From JACCSI01 sp035575715 (GTDB taxonomy: Bacteria; Acidobacteriota; Vicinamibacteria; Vicinamibacterales; UBA2999), in the NCBI GenBank assembly GCA_035575715.1, contig DATLXN010000043.1, positions 91,235-155,234 on the forward strand: a stretch of DNA of 64,000 bases, read 5' to 3'. Shown here in pieces: positions 52,286 to 60,397 of this stretch (within the stretch, counting starts at the first letter, position 1; every line of letters starts with the position of its first letter). A model generated the notes under the pieces. The model made no database searches, was not told the DNA's origin, and saw only the letters and a program-made list of their open reading frames with translations. Position numbers and translations under genes: made by a program.

Positions 52286-52981
52286 CTACGCCACAGGCGC
52301 ATCGGCCGCGTCGCTACCGAGACGACTCGGCAACGATTCACGGAGCAGCCCCTTCGCTGCACCTGCTAACGCCTCATAGGTGCTGCGGATGCGCTGCGAA
52401 TCACGTATTGCTGCCGCGCCCTCTGGATTCGCACGCTCCACCCGCGCAGCCCGCACCGCCGCCACTCGCTCCGTGGCGATGAGTGGCTCCCACACGAGTT
52501 GCTCGCCGCGCTTGTGTGGCTGGCGGCCGACGGCGTCGGCAGCAACCTCTATGACGCGCCGGTCCGCGTCCGTGGCACTTGCGTAGAGCACTTCGACTTC
52601 GAGTGGGTCGAACGACGACAAGCGCTGCACCATGTTGCGCACCTGTATATCAGTCGGTGCGGCGAGTAGCTTGTCCGTCTGCGCCTGTAACTTTGCTTGC
52701 TGCGACGCTGTCTGTGCATCGATTCCAGCTGTCTTGCCAATCCTCCACTTGTCGATGGCGGTCCGAGCCGCGTCGTAGGCAGTCTTAACCCTTGCGGCTT
52801 TGCCGTCCTCAGACAGGTGCAGGTCCCGTTCAATCTTTCCGACCTCGCTGTCGTATTGCGCGAGGATGGAGGACACCTCCGACAATTGCGTGTGAAGTCC
52901 GGACGGCACCCCACCTTGCAGACTGTCCAGACTCTGCATGTGAAGTGACACGTGGAGATTAAAGTCCTGCGTCAAAGCCAT
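52286..52981 (-). CDS. Element protein of unknown function
   Basis: The 231-residue protein is mostly helical, with long amphipathic stretches (about 30-115) and an Arg/Ala-rich C-terminal half. AAGGAGA precedes ATG 52,981, 12 bases after the scaffold-like gene, so it is the last gene of the minus-strand operon. I do not recognise a family. In phage satellites this position often holds capsid-size or packaging-interference genes; that is inference from place only. Confidence 0.7.
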   Translation of the reverse strand: MALTQDFNLHVSLHMQSLDSLQGGVPSGLHTQLSEVSSILAQYDSEVGKIERDLHLSEDGKAARVKTAYDAARTAIDKWRIGKTAGIDAQTASQQAKLQAQTDKLLAAPTDIQVRNMVQRLSSFDPLEVEVLYASATDADRRVIEVAADAVGRQPHKRGEQLVWEPLIATERVAAVRAARVERANPEGAAAIRDSQRIRSTYEALAGAAKGLLRESLPSRLGSDAADAPVA

Positions 52982-52993
52982 TATCAATTCTCC

Positions 52994-53779
52994 TTATTCG
53001 ACTGTGACGTCCCCGGCGGCGATTGCCAGGATGTTCTGGCCAAACTCCAACGGGTCCCGCGAAATGGTCCGCCGCGCCCCGGCCTGACCTCCATCAAAAC
53101 TACCTGTCGCGCCACCACCGCGCGACGGCTGGAACGCGAAGTCAGCGACAGCGACTTGTGCCTGCATCCACTCCCGAACGGTGAGCGGCTCGCCGGGATT
53201 CACGGCACTGACCTCGTTCGTCTCGACCTTGCCGTCCTTCACCGAAAACGTTTTTGCGGCCAGACCGACCATGTATTCCACCGCACTCGCCCGCCCACCC
53301 ATCTGCAAGAACTCGGCAGCGATGGTGTTGTTGAACTGAGTCGCGGCGTGCGCGCCTTTCTCCGCTGCCAGCGTGGCCTCCAGCTCCGCTAGACGCCCGG
53401 TGGTATCCGGCCGTTCCTTGAGCGCGCGATACTCCTCCGGGTCCACGCCGTCGAACACCCGCAGCCTTGCCTCAAGGTCTTTCAGTTTTGCCTCCATTGC
53501 CTCGTATTCGGTGCCGTCGCTCTCGTATTCCGCAGGGTCGATTCCGTCGAACGCTTTTAGCCTCTCTTCCAGAGCAGCGTTTGTCTTCTCAAGTTCAGTC
53601 TTTTGGCTGTGCAACGCGCGGTTGTTGTCACGGAACTCGCCCAGCCTTTCCGTCTTCACATATCCAAGCGGGTCACCATCTAGCGCCAATGCGAACTTGC
53701 CGTCACTCGCTTTTCTATAGTGGTCCCGCACCCCTGCGGGAACTTCGACGATGTCGTTAACAATGCATTTCAGCGCCAT
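52994..53779 (-). CDS. Scaffold-like coiled-coil protein
   Basis: The 261-residue protein resembles phage scaffold-type proteins: a short N-terminal domain (MALKCIVNDIVEVPAGVRDHY and GKFALALDGDPLGYVKTE), a coiled coil at about 48-150 with the repeated FDGIDPAEYE/FDGVDPEEYR pattern, and a C-terminal part with a Gly-rich linker. Such proteins guide capsid assembly. GAGGAGAAAAG precedes ATG 53,779. As no major capsid gene is present, it could redirect assembly of a helper phage capsid. The family assignment is by pattern only. Confidence 0.6.
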   Translation of the reverse strand: MALKCIVNDIVEVPAGVRDHYRKASDGKFALALDGDPLGYVKTERLGEFRDNNRALHSQKTELEKTNAALEERLKAFDGIDPAEYESDGTEYEAMEAKLKDLEARLRVFDGVDPEEYRALKERPDTTGRLAELEATLAAEKGAHAATQFNNTIAAEFLQMGGRASAVEYMVGLAAKTFSVKDGKVETNEVSAVNPGEPLTVREWMQAQVAVADFAFQPSRGGGATGSFDGGQAGARRTISRDPLEFGQNILAIAAGDVTVE

Positions 53780-53791
53780 TTGCTTTTCTCC

Positions 53792-54067
53792 TCAATGGGT
53801 CGTGGTCGACAACGGCATCACGCTCATCGCGGCCATCGCGGTTACCCGCCAGTCCACCTTCTGAGCGCGTTGCGTTGCCGCTGTGAGCTTCCGCTGCCAC
53901 ACGGCACGAGCAGCGTCGGCAATCGTTTGAATGTAGGTCGCTCGGTCGCCGTCGAACGGTAGCGTCGCCACCGTTGCCACCACTTCTGCAGTGGCCACTG
54001 AGTCGCCGTAAACACTAAGCGCCTCAATCAGTGCGGCGATGCATTCCGCTGCCTCTGTCTTTGTCAT
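53792..54067 (-). CDS. Small element protein of unknown function
   Basis: The 91-residue product is helical (AAECIAALIEALSVYGDSVATAEVVATVATLPF, then RATYIQTIADAARAVWQRKL) without membrane or DNA-binding motifs. It starts at ATG 54,067 and lies 12 bases before the scaffold-like gene, inside the operon. No family is recognised. Confidence 0.65.
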   Translation of the reverse strand: MTKTEAAECIAALIEALSVYGDSVATAEVVATVATLPFDGDRATYIQTIADAARAVWQRKLTAATQRAQKVDWRVTAMAAMSVMPLSTTTH

Positions 54068-54077
54068 TCGTCCTTCT

Positions 54078-54428
54078 TTAGGAGCAATGCCGACGTGCTC
54101 TCTTCAGGAGTAATACCGCCGATTCGATTGTGCGGCAGTGCTCTGAGACACGCGCGCATCGGCGTCTCGTGGCCAAGTCACAGCGACCCTGCTCCAAAAC
54201 TACCGCAATCAAAAAACGCAGAGCCTCGACGTCGACGCGTCTGCAGAGACGGCGCACTGCGTCCAGCGCACCGGGCTGCCGCGCGCGCCTGTCGATCACG
54301 AACTCGATTAGCCGGTCGAGGTCAAACTGGTAAGGATGCACGCCAACGGTGGGAACATAGCGGTCGCGATGTTTGCCCGTGCGAGTCTCCTGTTCGATTT
54401 CTGCACGTATGCGAGTGCGTAGGTTCAT
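54078..54428 (-). CDS. Small element protein of unknown function
   Basis: The 116-residue product is basic, with RTRIRAEIEQETRTGKHRDRY near the N-terminus and an Arg/Cys-rich C-terminal half (CRRVDVEALRFLIAVVLEQGRCD). A nucleic-acid-binding role is conceivable but not shown by any motif. Its ATG overlaps the stop of the small-terminase-like gene by 4 bases. Confidence 0.65.
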   Translation of the reverse strand: MNLRTRIRAEIEQETRTGKHRDRYVPTVGVHPYQFDLDRLIEFVIDRRARQPGALDAVRRLCRRVDVEALRFLIAVVLEQGRCDLATRRRCARVSEHCRTIESAVLLLKRARRHCS

Positions 54429-55054
54429 TTGCTCGGCTCCGGTTCCGCGACGATGTCGATTACGGGGAGGGCTGGCTCAGGTGCGTGCTCGCGCTGCAAT
54501 TGGTTTGCGACATTCAGGGCACGCGCAAGGAGCTGGTCGCGTGTGAGTTCGGAGAGGTCTTCCCGGTTGTCACCGCCGACCGGAGGTGCATCAACAGGCT
54601 TCCCGTCCAGATACGCGGCAGCGAGAGCAATGTAAGGGAAGCTGCGCGGCGGAGGCGCCTGCAAGCCTTCGATGATGGCGTCACGGATTAACTCCGGTTG
54701 AACACGGACAATGTCTTTCAGAATGCGCGCGACGGACGCCTTCTGAATTTGATTCATCGTCCTCAGTGCCAGTGCTTCTGGCGAATTACTGTTAGCCACC
54801 GCGTGTCCTTTCAGGAATTTCGTGCCCGCTCCCGGTTGACGTCGTATCCACATGCGAGCCACTGCGGCGTCGGTGATCAGTTGCCGCGACTTGTCCCGTT
54901 CGGCCTGAGTGCGCTGCGCGTGCCACATGTCCATACCGACACTGGTGCCGATGCTCACCTTCTCGCGCCACGCGGCCCGCTGCTCCGGGGTGCGGGAGGC
55001 GTGCCAGAGCTTCATCGCCGGCCGTTTCTTGCGAGGTTTTGGTTCGTCCATCAT
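54425..55054 (-). CDS. Small-terminase-like (DUF5681-like) protein, tentative
   Basis: The 209-residue protein has a basic N-terminus with two WHA(S/Q)RT repeats (KLWHASRTPEQRAAW and MWHAQRTQAERDK), then GAGTKFLKGHAVANSNSPEALALR, and a helical body (MNQIQKASVARILKDIV, IALAAAYLDGKPVDAP). The F-x-x-G-x-S-G-N-type start followed by helices recalls DUF5681 proteins encoded beside phage large terminases. It heads the packaging-side operon. No ribosome binding site is seen; paired GTTACG boxes lie 4-21 bases upstream of the ATG. Assignment is tentative. Confidence 0.5.
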   Translation of the reverse strand: MMDEPKPRKKRPAMKLWHASRTPEQRAAWREKVSIGTSVGMDMWHAQRTQAERDKSRQLITDAAVARMWIRRQPGAGTKFLKGHAVANSNSPEALALRTMNQIQKASVARILKDIVRVQPELIRDAIIEGLQAPPPRSFPYIALAAAYLDGKPVDAPPVGGDNREDLSELTRDQLLARALNVANQLQREHAPEPALPVIDIVAEPEPSK

Positions 55055-55481
55055 TTAGTTACGTTGAAGTTACGGCTATCTAAAAACTCGCGGAAATTGC
55101 TGCCTCATTCTGAGGTAAGGAGGTTACCCAAACCTCCGCGCCCGGTAGCAACGCGCGCCCCCCCCACCAAGGTGATAACTACCGGCCCCATGCTGGGTAT
55201 TGGTCCGACCGTTCACCTTCAATAAACCCTGACCATGACGCGGCCGGTGTCGGACGTTTGCGCGCGCCCCGTGGTGGGTGGGGTAACGCCGTAACGCAAC
55301 AACCGCCGTAACGCAGGCCCCCCCATGGCGTAGGTAATAGGGTGTCTAATACGGCAAACCGGGTATACCTAATTACCAGCACAATTTGAATAGTTAGTTA
55401 CCTTAGTTACCCACGTAGCCTGGGGGCTTTTAGGCCGCAATTTGCAAAACCCCTGTGGCGTCGAGGTAACGTAGATAACGC
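55055..55481. other. GTTAC/GTAAC-rich non-coding region, possible replication origin
   Basis: No gene is seen in these 427 bases. GTTAC occurs at 55,058, 55,069, 55,123, 55,397 and 55,406, and its complement GTAAC at 55,283, 55,291, 55,308 and 55,466, far more than chance. A hairpin GGAGGTT-ACCCA-AACCTCC lies at 55,119-55,137. The place, next to the 3' end of the prim-pol gene, is where many satellites and plasmids have iteron origins. Confidence 0.5.
55058..55075 (+). promoter_or_regulatory. Paired GTTACG boxes before the small-terminase-like gene
   Basis: GTTACGTTG at 55,058 and GTTACGG at 55,069, again 11 bp apart, lie directly upstream (on the other strand) of the gene starting at 55,054. 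A protein bound there would cover its promoter or start. Confidence 0.55.
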
Positions 55482-57584
55482 TCACAGCACACAGCCTGCA
55501 TCATCGATCGGCAGGTCGCCCTGCACAGCGTCCCGGCCCATCCCACGGACGACCTTGCCATCACGCTTTATAGGAAAGCTGCGGAAGCCGAGTTGCTGAA
55601 GAATCTTCACAAGGCGCGCATGCTTTTGCGGGTCCCTACGGTCGATGGAAAGACCAACCGCAGCGTAAATTTCATCCCACGTCAGGCGTTGTTGTTCGTC
55701 TCGTGGGTAGACATCTTCGAGCTTTGCTTCCCACGGGTCGATCTGCCGCCGCCGCTCCTGCTGTAGTTCCGCGAGAGAATATAGCGCCGGGTCGAGCCGA
55801 ATTGACTCACCCGCACCCACACGCTTCACGGCCTCGGCCCATAGCTGGTCGCGGACCGACCGTAAGCCCGGAATGTTGAAATGCTGGACTCGCACAGGCC
55901 AGAACCGGCGATTGCCGGTTGCATCCTTCAGGTAGACGTGGGAGTTGGTGGTCCCCACGACCACGAAGTGCCGATGACGCTGCGTGGGCATCCGCGCGTA
56001 GGCAAGCCGCACCGGGCCATCGACGCTACGACTAAGCATCGATTTGAGATGCTCCACGTCAGCAGACTTATAGCCGTGGAGGTCCGACGCCTCGATGATC
56101 CATTTGCCGAGTGTGCGCTCGATAATTTGTTTCGCATCGACGTTAAGCGGAAGGTCGTCGCTGAACCAGTCGTCGTTTGGGCAGAGCGTCCGCAACATCG
56201 TCGATTTACCCCTCCCCTGCTCGCTCTCAAGAACGAGCATCTCGTCGAACTTGCACCCTGGATGTTGAATGCGCTTGACCGCTGCCAGCAGAAGCAGCGC
56301 ACCCACGGCTCGGGTATAGGGGTTGTCGGCTGCACCTCCGTAGGTCGTCAGCCATGTGTCGATTCTCGAAATGCCATCCCAAGTTAGACCATCGAAGTAG
56401 TCACGCACGGGATGGAATCGCTGCTGATGCGCGACATCCTGTAAAAACACGTCGAAGTAATTTGTCGTTGAGCGGAATCCGCACCGGCGCTCGATCTCGA
56501 ACCAGAGACGATTGCGGACGGCGTCGTCCAGCGGACCGGTGGAGTCGTTCCACGATGCCTGCACCACCTGAGAAAACTCGTTGAAGGACAGTTGCGCATC
56601 CAGCTTTGCCAGGGCGCGCTGAAGATTTTCGTAGTTGTCCGCAATCGGCTGGAGCGACCCTGGCTTGCAGATGAACTCGCTCACCACTGAGCCGAGAATC
56701 CGCGCGATTGCCTGGAGCACGCTGTTGGCTTGGTCGTCGCCGAGCACCTCGCGCACGAGCGACGCGCCTGCGGCCGGCTGCCCGGCGGCCAGTGCCTGCT
56801 CGGTGCTCTGGATACAGTCGCCGACGTCCTCGACGTTGCTGCCCGTCGCAACCATGACCGCTTCCAGAATCGCGCGACACTGCTCAGACGTCAGTCCGTG
56901 CGCTCGTAGCACCTTCGGGAACGCGAGTCGCAGATTGTGGCGACCAGTGGCTGGCCAGACCTGCGCTATCACTATACCGACGGCCGCCTGCTGCACGGCC
57001 ACATCTAAGTCTTCCGGCTTCTCGACGATTCCGATGTTGCCGCGCGGCTCGCAGAAGCGAATCGACTCCCCTGATGAGTGCGTGCTGCCGGGCGCCACAC
57101 TCAGAGTGTGGGTTCCCTTCTTCGTAATGCCGCGCAATTCGAGGGTGACCTTCCCATCCGCGCCTGCATACCGGCGACTGCGAAGCTGCCCCCTGACCAG
57201 ATAATTCGCATGCGACCGCGGCTTTGATGCGTGTCCGTAGCGCCAGCCTGTCTCGGGAAGGAGACGTTCGACAATCAGCCGTGCAGCATCGGAGTTCGCA
57301 TCGATATCTACGTCGTGGAAGTAGTAGCTCGCATATTCCGGTCCGTTCGGTTGGGTGCCGTTGATGATGCCGATGTTGTCATCAAGTTTGAAATCCTTGG
57401 CCGTGCAGGAGTGACCGGGCTTGCTCCAGCCGCTTTTGTAGCCGGCCTTTTCACCCGGTCGCACTGGTGTGCTCCTGAGACCATATCCGCGATAGAACTC
57501 GATTGCCTCAGCCGAGTTCGTCGGGCTCGTAGGTGAGGACGGTGGCGGCATCGCCACGAGATGCAGGTCTGCCGCCGCTGCCAT
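55482..57584 (-). CDS. Replication protein: prim-pol domain fused to VapE-type helicase
   Basis: The 700-residue protein begins with a bifunctional primase-polymerase domain (about 25-210): RSTPVRPGEKAGYKSGW, the catalytic acidic motif HDVDIDANSD, and LELRGITKKGTHTLS. The C-terminal half is a VapE-type superfamily helicase with Walker A ESEQGRGKST near residue 452, SDDLPLNVDAKQIIERTLG, and NRRFWPVRV. This fusion drives replication of many phage satellites and plasmids. ATG 57,584 shares a base with the preceding stop (TGATG); a GTG 3 bases upstream is an alternative. Confidence 0.9.
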   Translation of the reverse strand: MAAAADLHLVAMPPPSSPTSPTNSAEAIEFYRGYGLRSTPVRPGEKAGYKSGWSKPGHSCTAKDFKLDDNIGIINGTQPNGPEYASYYFHDVDIDANSDAARLIVERLLPETGWRYGHASKPRSHANYLVRGQLRSRRYAGADGKVTLELRGITKKGTHTLSVAPGSTHSSGESIRFCEPRGNIGIVEKPEDLDVAVQQAAVGIVIAQVWPATGRHNLRLAFPKVLRAHGLTSEQCRAILEAVMVATGSNVEDVGDCIQSTEQALAAGQPAAGASLVREVLGDDQANSVLQAIARILGSVVSEFICKPGSLQPIADNYENLQRALAKLDAQLSFNEFSQVVQASWNDSTGPLDDAVRNRLWFEIERRCGFRSTTNYFDVFLQDVAHQQRFHPVRDYFDGLTWDGISRIDTWLTTYGGAADNPYTRAVGALLLLAAVKRIQHPGCKFDEMLVLESEQGRGKSTMLRTLCPNDDWFSDDLPLNVDAKQIIERTLGKWIIEASDLHGYKSADVEHLKSMLSRSVDGPVRLAYARMPTQRHRHFVVVGTTNSHVYLKDATGNRRFWPVRVQHFNIPGLRSVRDQLWAEAVKRVGAGESIRLDPALYSLAELQQERRRQIDPWEAKLEDVYPRDEQQRLTWDEIYAAVGLSIDRRDPQKHARLVKILQQLGFRSFPIKRDGKVVRGMGRDAVQGDLPIDDAGCVL

Positions 57585-57787
57585 CACACCACCTCCCGAT
57601 GCCGCTTCACGAACGCTTCGAGGTCGGTGACGGCGATGAGCACCCGCCGCGACGTCTCGTCGCGGTGCTTCGTCGATGGGAATTTGACCGTCGGGAGCAG
57701 GCCGCTCGCGATGTAGTGGCGCACAACCCAGGTGCTCACGCCAATCGCCTTCGCGGCAGCCCTGACGTCAACACAAAGAGGAGTCAT
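57584..57787 (-). CDS. AlpA/excisionase-like helix-turn-helix protein
   Basis: The 67-residue protein is a small winged-helix of MerR/AlpA type: AAAKAIGVSTWVVRHYIASGLLPTVKF followed by RRVLIAVTDLEAFVKRH. Proteins like this bind DNA as excisionases or activate integrase genes in satellites. It overlaps the XRE gene stop by 4 bases (ATGA) and the replication gene by one, so it is made with the replication protein. It is a candidate for binding the GTTACG boxes near the att sites. Confidence 0.8.
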   Translation of the reverse strand: MTPLCVDVRAAAKAIGVSTWVVRHYIASGLLPTVKFPSTKHRDETSRRVLIAVTDLEAFVKRHREVV

Positions 57788-58026
57788 GCCGACTCCCGCG
57801 AATTTTCGCCTTCGAACGCAACTTGTTCTTCAACAACTGCCTGCCGGAGCAGTGTGAACGCAGGGCAAACGCCGAGCACCCGCGCGAGGCGCTCGAGGAG
57901 TTTGTCACTGGGCTTTAGGTGCCCGTGCTCGATGTTGCTGATACGTGGCTGCGTGGTGTTCGCCAGCTTGGCGAGGGTCTGCTGGCTTAATCCGCGCTGC
58001 CGACGGTAATGCTGAAGAGCGAGCAC
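57784..58026 (-). CDS. XRE-family regulator (leftward)
   Basis: The 80-residue protein has a Cro/C1-type helix-turn-helix in its first 58 residues (YRRQRGLSQQTLAKLANTTQPRISNIEHGHLKPS). It starts at GTG 58,026 and heads the minus-strand operon xre-alpA-primase. It faces the second XRE gene across a 245-bp AT-rich control region, like the paired regulators (Stl/Str) of phage-inducible islands. Confidence 0.85.
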   Translation of the reverse strand: MLALQHYRRQRGLSQQTLAKLANTTQPRISNIEHGHLKPSDKLLERLARVLGVCPAFTLLRQAVVEEQVAFEGENSRESA

Positions 58027-58271
58027 GATACCTCCGCCGCCAGTGCCTGTGCGTCATCAGGCCGACGTCGCTTTTTACCGGGGTATCTGCCTACCGAATT
58101 ATTGGTGCTATGGCCAGAGCCGGGCGGCTACTGGCGGCGCAAACATGCAAACAAAGCATAGCACAAACGTATAACCAATGCAATGGGCAAATACGCATAA
58201 CACGTAGTTTTAAACTTATTTCTCGAAAGACCGTCGTTGTATTAACAATATCCGTTACGTATAGTTAGCGC
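58027..58271. promoter_or_regulatory. Divergent control region between the two XRE genes
   Basis: The stretch is clearly more AT-rich than the rest of the element from about 58,140 on. It contains CGTATAAC (58,168), CGCATAAC (58,194), GTTACG (58,254) and GTTAGCG (58,264), related half-sites that could form operators for one of the XRE proteins. The rightward promoter lies at 58,237-58,265. Confidence 0.6.
58237..58265 (+). promoter_or_regulatory. Promoter of the rightward XRE gene, leaderless type
   Basis: TTGTAT (-35) and TATAGT (-10) have ideal 17-bp spacing. The predicted start falls on ATG 58,272, so the mRNA would be leaderless, as for the lambda cI gene. GTTACG lies in the spacer. Confidence 0.65.
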
Positions 58272-58496
58272 ATGACACCGCGCCAACTCCGGGAGTTTCG
58301 TAACCGCCTTGGAATGTCTCAACAAGCGTTCGCCAAGGGCATCGGCGTCGCGCCGAACACCATCGCACGGTGGGAGCGTGGCGAATTGGGGATGCGCGAA
58401 AGCACCAAGCGTTACCTGAAATTCCTGGTCGACCAAGTGGACCTCACCGACCCCGTCTGGCCTGCACCACTAACCAACCCCGAAGGAGATAAGTAA
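58272..58496 (+). CDS. XRE-family regulator (rightward)
   Basis: The 74-residue protein has a helix-turn-helix of the Cro/C1 type with FRNRLGMSQQAFAKGIGVAPNTIARWERGELGMRES. It is transcribed towards the integrase, which starts at the next base after its stop, so both are one operon. It could be the maintenance repressor of the element; the short size means no protease-sensitive induction domain. No ribosome binding site precedes it, matching the leaderless promoter. Confidence 0.87.
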   Translation: MTPRQLREFRNRLGMSQQAFAKGIGVAPNTIARWERGELGMRESTKRYLKFLVDQVDLTDPVWPAPLTNPEGDK

Positions 58497-59744
58497 ATGG
58501 GGGCCATCTACCGCCGCACCGACTGGCACTGCACCACCTGCCGAAAGCGTCTCGCGAGAACCGTGGACCGCGACGCGTGCAACGCAGCTGGCCATGACGT
58601 TGAGAAACGACAGTCCAACATCTATTGGATTAAATACACCCGCGCCGGCATGAGCTACTTCGAAAGTTCCGGCTCGAAGCGCAAGGGTGATGCAAAAACG
58701 CTGCTGCAGGACCGGGAAGGTGATATCGCCAAGGGCAAACCGGTCACGCCCAAGATCGGAAAGCTGTCCTTCGATGAGGCCGCTGCTGATTTGCTGGCCG
58801 ACTACACCACTAACGGCAAGCGGTCGCTGGCTGTCGTCGAGCGTCGAGTGCGGAAGCACCTCACCCCCTATTTCGCAGGGCGGCGGATGGCCAACGTGAC
58901 CACTACTGACGTTCGCAGCTATATCGCGCGCCGACAAACGACAAACACTGTTCTGGTCAGGAAGGCACGCACCGTCACATTGCCAGACGGTAACAAAGAG
59001 GTGCGACCCGAAGAGCGGCGCCCCGCCAGCAACGCGGAAATCAATCGCGAGTTGGCACTGCTGAAGCGGATGTTCACCCTGTCAGTGCAAGCCGCCAAGC
59101 TCCTGTATCGGCCCCACATCCCGATGCTAAAGGAGAACAACGTCCGAACAGGATTCTTTGAGCGGGAGCTGTTCGAGTCGGTACTGGCGCACCTGCCCAC
59201 CGAGGTCCGGCCGGTAATCGAGTTCGCCTACATCACTGGCTGGCGCATCAACTCGGAAGTGCTGCCGTTGCAATGGCGGCAGGTGGACTTTGACGCGAGC
59301 GAGGTGCGTCTGGATGCTGGCACCACGAAGAATGGTGACGGCCGAGTGTTTCCGATGACGGCGGGGCTGCGGACACTCCTGCAGTCGCAGCGCACCGAGC
59401 ACGACCGTCTAAAAAAGGCGGGGCACATCGAGCCATCGGTGTTTTTTCGGATGGTCGCCCAAGGGCGTGGCGGCGAGAAGAAACCGCGGCCGATTGTCAG
59501 TTTTACCAAGGCATGGAAATCGGCGTGCAGAGCCGCCGGTTGCCCCGGGCGCATTCCGCACGATTTTCGCCGAACCGCGGTCCGTAATTTGGATCGCGCG
59601 GGTGTTCCTCGCAGCGTCGCCATGGCAATGGTCGGCCACAAGACGGAATCCATCTACCGGCGATATCGGATCGTGGACGACCGGGATCTGCGCGATGCCG
59701 TGGCACGCCTAGACGCCGCCACACCGCACGCACTCAAGGCGTAA
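58497..59744 (+). CDS. int: Tyrosine recombinase (integrase) with N-terminal Cys/His motif
   Basis: The 415-residue integrase has an N-terminal CxxC-x12-C-x4-H motif (CTTCRKRL to NAAGH, residues 12-33) that may bind zinc, an AP2-like arm-binding part, a core-binding domain (about 90-200), and a catalytic domain with Arg in TGWRINSE near 250, Lys in TTKNGDGR, HDFRR near 355, GH near 380 and the nucleophile Tyr in IYRRY near 387. All catalytic residues are present. GAAGGAG precedes the ATG. It should integrate the element at tRNA-Cys. Confidence 0.93.
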   Translation: MGAIYRRTDWHCTTCRKRLARTVDRDACNAAGHDVEKRQSNIYWIKYTRAGMSYFESSGSKRKGDAKTLLQDREGDIAKGKPVTPKIGKLSFDEAAADLLADYTTNGKRSLAVVERRVRKHLTPYFAGRRMANVTTTDVRSYIARRQTTNTVLVRKARTVTLPDGNKEVRPEERRPASNAEINRELALLKRMFTLSVQAAKLLYRPHIPMLKENNVRTGFFERELFESVLAHLPTEVRPVIEFAYITGWRINSEVLPLQWRQVDFDASEVRLDAGTTKNGDGRVFPMTAGLRTLLQSQRTEHDRLKKAGHIEPSVFFRMVAQGRGGEKKPRPIVSFTKAWKSACRAAGCPGRIPHDFRRTAVRNLDRAGVPRSVAMAMVGHKTESIYRRYRIVDDRDLRDAVARLDAATPHALKA

Positions 59745-59785
59745 GGCCAGTCACAGTGTTGCGCACAGTTGTTCTCAGTTTGTGC

Positions 59786-59814
59786 TTGACTCTCCCTCAG
59801 TCCCGCGATAAACT
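59786..59814 (+). promoter_or_regulatory. Sigma-70-type promoter before the 59,866 gene
   Basis: TTGACT and TAAACT with 17-bp spacing. The predicted start near 59,821 is followed by the inverted repeat GTTTA-GACT-TAAAC (59,826-59,839), a possible operator. Confidence 0.65.
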
Positions 59815-59865
59815 CCCAGTTGAAGGTTTAGACTTAAACAAATGGACACAATTAGAGGAGGCGAG

Positions 59866-60294
59866 ATGATTATGTTGCCAGTGCCGGTCGAGCACTACCC
59901 CGCGGTGATTGTATTTTTGGGCCAACTGATGTCGGGCGGCGCACCGCCACCGGTGACGCCCACGGAGCACCCGGGGACGGGATCGGAGGACGCTTTCCCG
60001 CGTGAAGTGATTCAGAGGATGAAGGTCGAACCGCAGTTTCCGGTCGTGCAAGCCATGCTGGACTTGGTCGCGGAGCGGCCGGGACGACCGGTCACACTGC
60101 CTGAGGTGATGAGCCGGGCGGGGGGAGTGGAACCTCGCGACGCGCGCGGGCAGCTCGCCGGGTTCACCAAGATGCTCAGGCGATGGGGCGTAGCCGGCGG
60201 TCGCTGGCCGGTCCGCGCCGAGCGCGATGCGAACGGCAGGGTGTTTTATCTAGGCACTAAGGAATTCGCGAACGAATGGCTAAAGAAGCCGTAG
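59866..60294 (+). CDS. Element protein of unknown function, possible winged helix
   Basis: The 142-residue protein starts at ATG 59,866 after GAGGAGG. The first 45 residues are hydrophobic and Pro-rich; the rest (FPREVIQRMKV, MLDLVAERPGRPVTLPEVMSRAGG, GFTKMLRRWGVAGGRWPVRAERD, GRVFYLG) has the helix-helix-beta pattern of a winged-helix domain. I cannot assign a family. It has its own promoter and is not in the integrase operon, as is typical of cargo genes. Confidence 0.7.
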   Translation: MIMLPVPVEHYPAVIVFLGQLMSGGAPPPVTPTEHPGTGSEDAFPREVIQRMKVEPQFPVVQAMLDLVAERPGRPVTLPEVMSRAGGVEPRDARGQLAGFTKMLRRWGVAGGRWPVRAERDANGRVFYLGTKEFANEWLKKP

Positions 60295-60397
60295 CTGCGG
60301 GTAATGTGCCATCAGCAACAAGGTGCTCCGGGGGTTAATTCAAATCAGACCCCCGGGGCACGCGCGTTTGCGGTCATTCATCGGCTGCCGTCTCCCA

